NCBI GenBank assembly: GCA_910585655.1
Contig: CAJUFW010000026.1
Coordinates: forward strand, 16,262 to 27,145
Source of the DNA: an uncultured Lachnospiraceae bacterium
GTDB taxonomy: Bacteria > Bacillota_A > Clostridia > Lachnospirales > Lachnospiraceae
Direction: 5' to 3'
DNA: 10,884 nucleotides
In this document: positions 6,776 to 10,884 of the stretch, in pieces
How the letters are laid out: each line of letters begins with the position of its first letter
How positions within the stretch are numbered: the stretch's first letter is position 1
Notes under the pieces: generated by a model
Databases searched by the model: none
Seen by the model: the letters and a program-made list of their open reading frames with translations, nothing else
What the model was told of the DNA's origin: nothing
Program-made: the position numbers and the translations under genes

Positions 6776-8165
6776 GATTTTAGAGGAGGAGTTTACAGGG
6801 GTCATCGAAGGGGTGCATATTCTTCCGTTTTTCCCGTCTTCCGGCGATCGGGGCTTTGCGCCGATTACCTATGATCAGGTCGATCCGGTTTTTGGAGATT
6901 GGGAGGATATCAAACGTTTTTCGGAAAAATATTATCTGATGTGCGATTTTATGATCAATCATATCTCGGTACAGAGTGAGGAATTTCAGGATTATATGAA
7001 GCAAAAGGAGGCTTCGCCTTACAAGGAGATGTTTGTTCACTGGAACGAATTTTGGAACGGAGAGCCGTCGGAAGAGGATTTGAACAAGCTGTATATGAGA
7101 AAGGCAGAGGGACCTTGTAAGAACTGCACATTTGAGGATGGAACGTCTGTCAAGCTTTGGAACACGTTTGGACCGGAGCAGATTGATTTGGACTGGAAAA
7201 AGGAAGTGACAAAGGACTATTATCGTCGTACCTTAACCCATCTGGCACAATATGTTCCATTGATCCGCTTTGACGCTCTGGCATATGCGTCCAAGCGTCC
7301 GGGAACGAGCTGCTTTTTTATCGAACCAGAAGTCTGGGAGGTATTAGAGATTGGGACGGAGCCTTTAAAGCCATATGGGACGGAAGCGCTTTCGGAAATC
7401 CATGAGAATTATAAAATTCAACTGGCGATGGCAGAAAAGGGGTATTGGGTGTATGACTTCTGTCTGCCGATGTTGCTGCTCCATGGCTTAAAAACAGGAC
7501 GAGTGGATCGGCTGGCTGCCTGGCTGCGGATTTGCCCGCACAAGCAGTTTACCACATTGGATACGCATGACGGGATTGGCGTAGTAGATGTGACGTATAT
7601 GTTAGAGGAGGACGAAATTCAGGAGGTATGCGACGACGTGCTGGAAATTACAAAAGAGGCAAGGAAGTTCCTTCCGGTGCGCTTTGCTTCGATGTTAAAA
7701 GCAGGCGGGAAACAACGTCGCTATCAGCTAAATTGTACGTATTATTCAGCGCTTCACGAAAATGACGACGCGTATTTGCTGGCGCGGCTGGTTCAGTTTT
7801 TTACCCCAGGTATTCCGCAGGTCTATTATGTAGGGCTGTTTGCCGGGAAAAATGATATGGAACTGATGGAGCAGACAAAAGGCGCGGACGGCAGGAATAT
7901 CAACCGTCATTATTATACACGGGAAGAGATTCGGGAAACCGTAAAATGGCCGATGCTACAAAGGATGTATGAGGTGATGCGCTTCCGCAATACCTATCCG
8001 GTTTTTGACGGCGACTTTTCCGTAGAAGAGGGAGAGGAAACAGGGCAGATTACTATGTCGTGGAGCGACGGGAAGCTTGCCGCCAGCTTAAAAGCGGATT
8101 TTAGGGATTATTCTTATGAGATTTCGTATCTGGATCCGGAGGATGGAAGTAAGAAAATATTATAA
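6699..8165 (+). CDS. gtfA: GH13 subfamily 18 glycoside phosphorylase (sucrose or sucrose 6F-phosphate phosphorylase)
   Basis: The 488-residue protein has normal length for GH13_18, cytoplasmic retaining phosphorylases that split an alpha-glucoside with phosphate to give glucose 1-phosphate. Seen in order: HILPFFPSSGDRGFAP (about 40-55), DFMINHIS (83-90), IRFDALAYASK with nucleophile Asp192, SEIHENYKIQ with acid/base Glu233, DTHDGIG with stabiliser Asp291, and GRNINRHYYT. These positions match Asp192/Glu232/Asp290 of the Bifidobacterium adolescentis enzyme. There is no signal peptide. The acceptor loop reads KQRRYQLN (338-345), where I recall sucrose phosphorylases having NLDLYQ; Arg340/Arg341 could favour a phosphorylated or acidic acceptor. 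Exact specificity is therefore open. The symbol is for the family. The ATG at 6699 fits the family N-terminus but lacks a normally spaced ribosome binding site. Terminators on both sides make it a single-gene unit, with no transporter or kinase in the window. Confidence 0.9.
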   Translation: MKKVTNQCMLITYSDSMGKNLKELYEILEEEFTGVIEGVHILPFFPSSGDRGFAPITYDQVDPVFGDWEDIKRFSEKYYLMCDFMINHISVQSEEFQDYMKQKEASPYKEMFVHWNEFWNGEPSEEDLNKLYMRKAEGPCKNCTFEDGTSVKLWNTFGPEQIDLDWKKEVTKDYYRRTLTHLAQYVPLIRFDALAYASKRPGTSCFFIEPEVWEVLEIGTEPLKPYGTEALSEIHENYKIQLAMAEKGYWVYDFCLPMLLLHGLKTGRVDRLAAWLRICPHKQFTTLDTHDGIGVVDVTYMLEEDEIQEVCDDVLEITKEARKFLPVRFASMLKAGGKQRRYQLNCTYYSALHENDDAYLLARLVQFFTPGIPQVYYVGLFAGKNDMELMEQTKGADGRNINRHYYTREEIRETVKWPMLQRMYEVMRFRNTYPVFDGDFSVEEGEETGQITMSWSDGKLAASLKADFRDYSYEISYLDPEDGSKKIL

Positions 8166-8184
8166 AGAAGCTTACTAAAACAGA

Positions 8185-8225
8185 AAAACGCCAGGGAGCA
8201 GAGTTACCGCTTTCCTGGCGTTTTG
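8185..8225 (+). terminator. Strong intrinsic terminator after the phosphorylase gene
   Basis: AAAACGCCAGG (8185-8195) pairs perfectly over 11 bases with CCTGGCGTTTT (8214-8224); the loop is 18 bases. The GC-rich core with a flanking A-run and T-run makes it a classical, probably bidirectional terminator, 19 bases after the stop codon at 8163-8165. Confidence 0.92.
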
Positions 8226-8254
8226 TTGTAGGATAGGAAAGCTCTCCGGGGGAT

Positions 8255-8307
8255 GCGCACTTCGCGCCTAAGGAAAATGTCTGCTGACGCAGACGCGCTT
8301 CGGCGCG
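8255..8307 (+). ncRNA. GC-rich train of compact hairpins (REP-like element or small RNA)
   Basis: This short stretch is much richer in GC than the flanking intergenic DNA and folds into consecutive hairpins: GCGC (8255-8258) with GCGC (8264-8267); GTCTGC (8279-8284), loop TGAC, GCAGAC (8289-8294); and CGCGC (8294-8298), loop TTCG, GCGCG (8303-8307), a C(UUCG)G-type tetraloop. An alternative pairing CGCGCC (8263-8268) with GGCGCG (8302-8307) would compete. A perfect terminator follows two bases later, so the block could be the body of a small RNA, a dispersed extragenic repeat, or extra terminator structure. No promoter of its own is clear. Confidence 0.45.
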
Positions 8308-8308
8308 G

Positions 8309-8334
8309 GAATTCCACTTTGTGGAATTCTTTTT
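8309..8334 (+). terminator. Second intrinsic terminator, perfect 9-bp stem
   Basis: GAATTCCAC (8309-8317) pairs with GTGGAATTC (8321-8329) around a TTT loop and is followed by five Ts (8330-8334). The T-run is only on the + strand side, so it terminates + strand transcripts. It stands 84 bases after the first terminator and directly after the hairpin train, which suggests an independent transcript between them or a backup stop. Confidence 0.85.
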
Positions 8335-8392
8335 CATATAATTAGAAAAATTGTTTTTTTAGGAAAGATAGATAGCTTATTGGAACCAGATA

Positions 8393-8401
8393 TGTTAAAA
8401 T
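8393..8401 (+). promoter_or_regulatory. Extended -10 promoter for the nuclease-helicase gene
   Basis: TGTTAAAAT (8393-8401) is a TGn extended -10 with TAAAAT matching five of six consensus bases. At a 17-base spacing the -35 position holds only TAGCTT, so the promoter would rely on the extended element. Transcription would begin near 8408, about 43 bases before the ATG at 8451. Confidence 0.5.
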
Positions 8402-8450
8402 GAAAAGGACAAAAGAAACAGGAAATAAGAAATCACAAGGAAAGAGGATT

Positions 8451-10884
8451 ATGAACAAAGAAACCAAGATCTCCGTCCGAAAATTAGTTGAATTTATCCT
8501 CCGGGAAGGCGACCTTGACAACACCAGAGGCAGCGGCGTCAAAGATGCGGACGCTATGCAGGAAGGCAGCCGCATTCACCGAAAGATACAAAAAAGTATG
8601 CCGAAAAACTACCGGGCAGAAGTAAGCCTTTCTGAAACGTTTGCCTTACAGATCCCATCGGTCTGGGAGGAACTATCCGACGCGCCGACGCAGACAGTAT
8701 CCTCTGTGACGATTCCTCCGCCGACGGAACTCAATCTGACGGTAGAGGGACGTGCTGATGGTATTTTAGTCGAGCCGGATCGGGTTATGATCGATGAAAT
8801 CAAAGGGGTGTACCGGGACTTGGATCATCTCTTAGAGCCGGTCGGAGTACATCTGGCGCAGGCAAAGTGCTATGCGTATTTATACTTATATGCCGGAAAA
8901 CCTAAGACCGACAGTACCCAAATCGACATTCAAATGACTTACTGCAACCTGGAAACCGAACGGATCAAATATTTTAACAGCACCTGGCAGTATGAGGAGT
9001 TAGAAGCCTGGTTTCTGTCGCTGATCGAGGAGTATGGAAGGTGGATTGCCTGGGAGCAGGCGCACCAGGAGACCCGGAATGAGAGCATACGCGGGCTGGC
9101 GTTTCCGTTTGCCTATCGTTCGGGGCAAAAGGATCTGGCAGCAGGGGTTTATCGGACGATCCTGCGGAGAAAAAAGCTCTTTATTGAAGCGCCGACCGGA
9201 GTAGGAAAGACGATTTCGACTGTTTATCCGGCGGTCAAGGCAATGGGAGAGGGACTATCGGAAAAGCTGTTTTATCTGACGGCAAAAACGATTGCCAGGA
9301 CAGTGGCAGAACGGACGATGGAACTTCTGGCGGATCGGGGACTGCAAACCATTGCGGTGACGATTACGTCAAAGGAGAAGCTTTGTATTTTGGAGCGTCC
9401 GGACTGTAATCCGGGGGCGTGCGAGCGGGCAAAGGGACACTTTGACCGGGTGAATACGGCAGTCTTTGATCTGCTGGTACATGAATCCAGAATCGATCGG
9501 GAAACAATTTTAACGTATGCCGGCAAGCATCAGGTCTGCCCGTTTGAAATGTGTCTGGATACCGCGACGTGGGCAGATATGGTAATCGGAGATTACAATT
9601 ATGTCTTTGATCCGAATGTGTATTTAAAGCGGTTTTTTGAAGGCAATGGCGGAGACTATATTTTTTTGGTGGATGAAGCGCACAACCTGGTGGATCGTGC
9701 CAGAGAGATGTATAGCGCGGTGCTGATCAAGGAAGATTTTCTGGCGGTAAAGCGTCTGGTCGCAGGAAGAAGCCGTCTGCTGGCGGATCGTCTGGAGACC
9801 TGTAACCGGGATCTGCTGCATTATAAGCGGGAATGTGAAGAAGCGATGTTGATTCCTTATATGACGGAATTTCCGGAGCATCTGCAGCGCGCCTTAGGGG
9901 TGTATGAGGAGTTTTTAGAGGAGCATCGGACGTTCGACGGGCGGGAACAGGTGTTAGATTTGTATTTTCATATCCGGCACTTTTTAAATATGTTTGAACT
10001 TTTGGATGAAAAATATCAGATTTATGCGGAACATCAGGAAAACGGCAGTTTTGCCCTGCATCTGCAATGTATGGATCCTTCTACCAATTTGGCGCAATGT
10101 CTGAAAAAAGGAAGAAGCACGGTATTTTTTTCTGCGACGTTGCTGCCGATCCGTTATTACAAGGAGCAGCTTGGCGGGGAAGAAGAGGATTATGCAGTAT
10201 ATGCACCGTCGCCGTTTCAGAAGGAAAAGCGGCTGATTTTGATTGGACGGGATGTCAGTACTCGTTATACAAGGCGGAACTGGGAGGAGTATGAACGGAT
10301 AGCGGAGTATCTGGTTACTATGATACTGGCGAAAACAGGAAATTATATGGCGTTTTTTCCATCGTATCAATATATGGAAACCATGCTCCCTCTGATAGAA
10401 CGGGCAATAGGCATACATTGTCTGCATCCGGAGCGGATACAGATTCTGATACAAAAAAGCGGCATGGAGGAACTGGAACGGGAAGAGTTTCTGGCGGCGT
10501 TTGCCTCTAATACCGAAAAAACGTTGTTAGGCTGCTGTGTGATGGGTGGCATTTTCAGTGAAGGCATTGATCTGACGGGAGAGCAGTTGATTGGAGCCGC
10601 TATTGTCGGAACCGGTATTCCCATGGTGTGCAGAGAGCGGGAATTGTTTCGGGAGTATTATGAAGAGACAAAGCAGGCAGGCTTTGCGTATGCGTATTTG
10701 TACGGCGGAATGAATAAAGTGCTGCAGTCGGCAGGCAGAGTGATCCGAACGACGGAGGATCGCGGTGTGATTTTACTGTTGGATGACCGTTTTTTGCGGG
10801 ACGATCACCAGAGCCTGTTTCCACGGGAATGGTATCCGTATGAAGTGGTGACGGCTCCGGAACTGTCTGAAAAGCTGGATCGGT
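8451..10884 (+). CDS. PD-(D/E)XK nuclease fused to XPD/DinG-type Fe-S DNA helicase, 3'-incomplete
   Basis: The frame runs 811 codons and is cut by the window end; the C-terminal helicase motif is already passed, so little should be missing. The first ~220 residues carry a RecB/Cas4-like nuclease signature: His43 in GSRIH, Asp103 in RADG, Glu116-x-Lys118 in DEIKG, and the Gln137-xxx-Tyr141 motif. The rest is a superfamily 2 helicase: Walker A APTGVGKT (Lys253), an Fe-S cysteine set (Cys312, 319, 324, 363, with Cys368 extra), DEAH (408-411), SAT (561-563), GIFSEGIDL, and QSAGRVIR (759-766). Fe-S cysteines between Walker A and DEAH are typical of XPD/DinG enzymes. A role in DNA repair or processing is likely; the exact pathway is unknown. 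The ATG at 8451 has AAGGA at 8437-8441. An in-frame ATG at 8400 lacks a ribosome binding site and overlaps the promoter. Confidence 0.9.
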   Translation, partial: MNKETKISVRKLVEFILREGDLDNTRGSGVKDADAMQEGSRIHRKIQKSMPKNYRAEVSLSETFALQIPSVWEELSDAPTQTVSSVTIPPPTELNLTVEGRADGILVEPDRVMIDEIKGVYRDLDHLLEPVGVHLAQAKCYAYLYLYAGKPKTDSTQIDIQMTYCNLETERIKYFNSTWQYEELEAWFLSLIEEYGRWIAWEQAHQETRNESIRGLAFPFAYRSGQKDLAAGVYRTILRRKKLFIEAPTGVGKTISTVYPAVKAMGEGLSEKLFYLTAKTIARTVAERTMELLADRGLQTIAVTITSKEKLCILERPDCNPGACERAKGHFDRVNTAVFDLLVHESRIDRETILTYAGKHQVCPFEMCLDTATWADMVIGDYNYVFDPNVYLKRFFEGNGGDYIFLVDEAHNLVDRAREMYSAVLIKEDFLAVKRLVAGRSRLLADRLETCNRDLLHYKRECEEAMLIPYMTEFPEHLQRALGVYEEFLEEHRTFDGREQVLDLYFHIRHFLNMFELLDEKYQIYAEHQENGSFALHLQCMDPSTNLAQCLKKGRSTVFFSATLLPIRYYKEQLGGEEEDYAVYAPSPFQKEKRLILIGRDVSTRYTRRNWEEYERIAEYLVTMILAKTGNYMAFFPSYQYMETMLPLIERAIGIHCLHPERIQILIQKSGMEELEREEFLAAFASNTEKTLLGCCVMGGIFSEGIDLTGEQLIGAAIVGTGIPMVCRERELFREYYEETKQAGFAYAYLYGGMNKVLQSAGRVIRTTEDRGVILLLDDRFLRDDHQSLFPREWYPYEVVTAPELSEKLDR

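Noticed and set aside
8101..8337. Minus-strand frame of 78 codons spanning the phosphorylase end and the hairpin train.
   Set aside because: It crosses two terminators and hairpin arms, has no convincing ribosome binding site, and its translation looks unstructured.
8400..8450. In-frame upstream ATG at 8400 as the helicase start.
   Set aside because: It has no Shine-Dalgarno and overlaps the predicted -10 element; the ATG at 8451 has AAGGA at a suitable distance.
9984..10454. Minus-strand open frame of 156 codons inside the helicase gene.
   Set aside because: It is antisense to conserved helicase motifs and has the composition of a shadow frame.

Overview
The window looks like a chromosomal contig end from an anaerobic low-GC Gram-positive bacterium, most likely a Clostridia member of the Lachnospiraceae type. 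The evidence is a full-length Gram-positive replicase PolC, the Clostridia-style order rseP-ispG-polC, strong AGGAGG-type ribosome binding sites, and A-run/T-run intrinsic terminators. The family assignment is inference. All supported genes are on the + strand.

Layout. Bases 1-33 are not biological: they match the Illumina TruSeq/PE read-1 adapter. Genomic sequence starts at about 34, inside rseP (site-2 protease, C-terminal 183 residues). It is followed by ispG (618-1721, MEP isoprenoid pathway, 4Fe-4S enzyme) and polC (1739-6385, replicative DNA polymerase with PHP and proofreading exonuclease domains). These three are tightly packed and probably co-transcribed, ending at a hairpin terminator about 10 bases after polC. 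PolC is about 100 residues longer than usual because of a low-complexity linker that carries a 15-bp tandem repeat.

A 313-bp intergenic region (6386-6698) holds that terminator, a promoter candidate with a perfect TTGACA, two mutually exclusive small hairpins, and an unusual translation start region. The next gene (6699-8165) is a single-gene unit encoding a GH13 subfamily 18 glycoside phosphorylase (sucrose-phosphorylase type). Its acceptor-site loop carries two arginines where I recall sucrose phosphorylases having Asp-Leu, so a phosphorylated or acidic acceptor is possible. It is closed by a strong terminator.

The second intergenic region (8166-8450) carries that terminator, then a GC-rich train of compact hairpins ending in a second perfect terminator (REP-like element or small RNA), then an extended -10 promoter. 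The last gene (8451 to the window end, incomplete) encodes a fusion of an N-terminal RecB/Cas4-like PD-(D/E)XK nuclease domain with an XPD/DinG-type iron-sulfur helicase. Catalytic motifs of both halves are intact.

The left half is ordinary housekeeping sequence. The points worth a second look are the adapter artefact, the nuclease-helicase fusion, the hairpin train at 8255-8334, the hairpin between the Shine-Dalgarno and start codon of the phosphorylase, and the repeat-bearing PolC linker. I see no CRISPR array, tRNA, rRNA, insertion sequence or obvious new multi-gene system.
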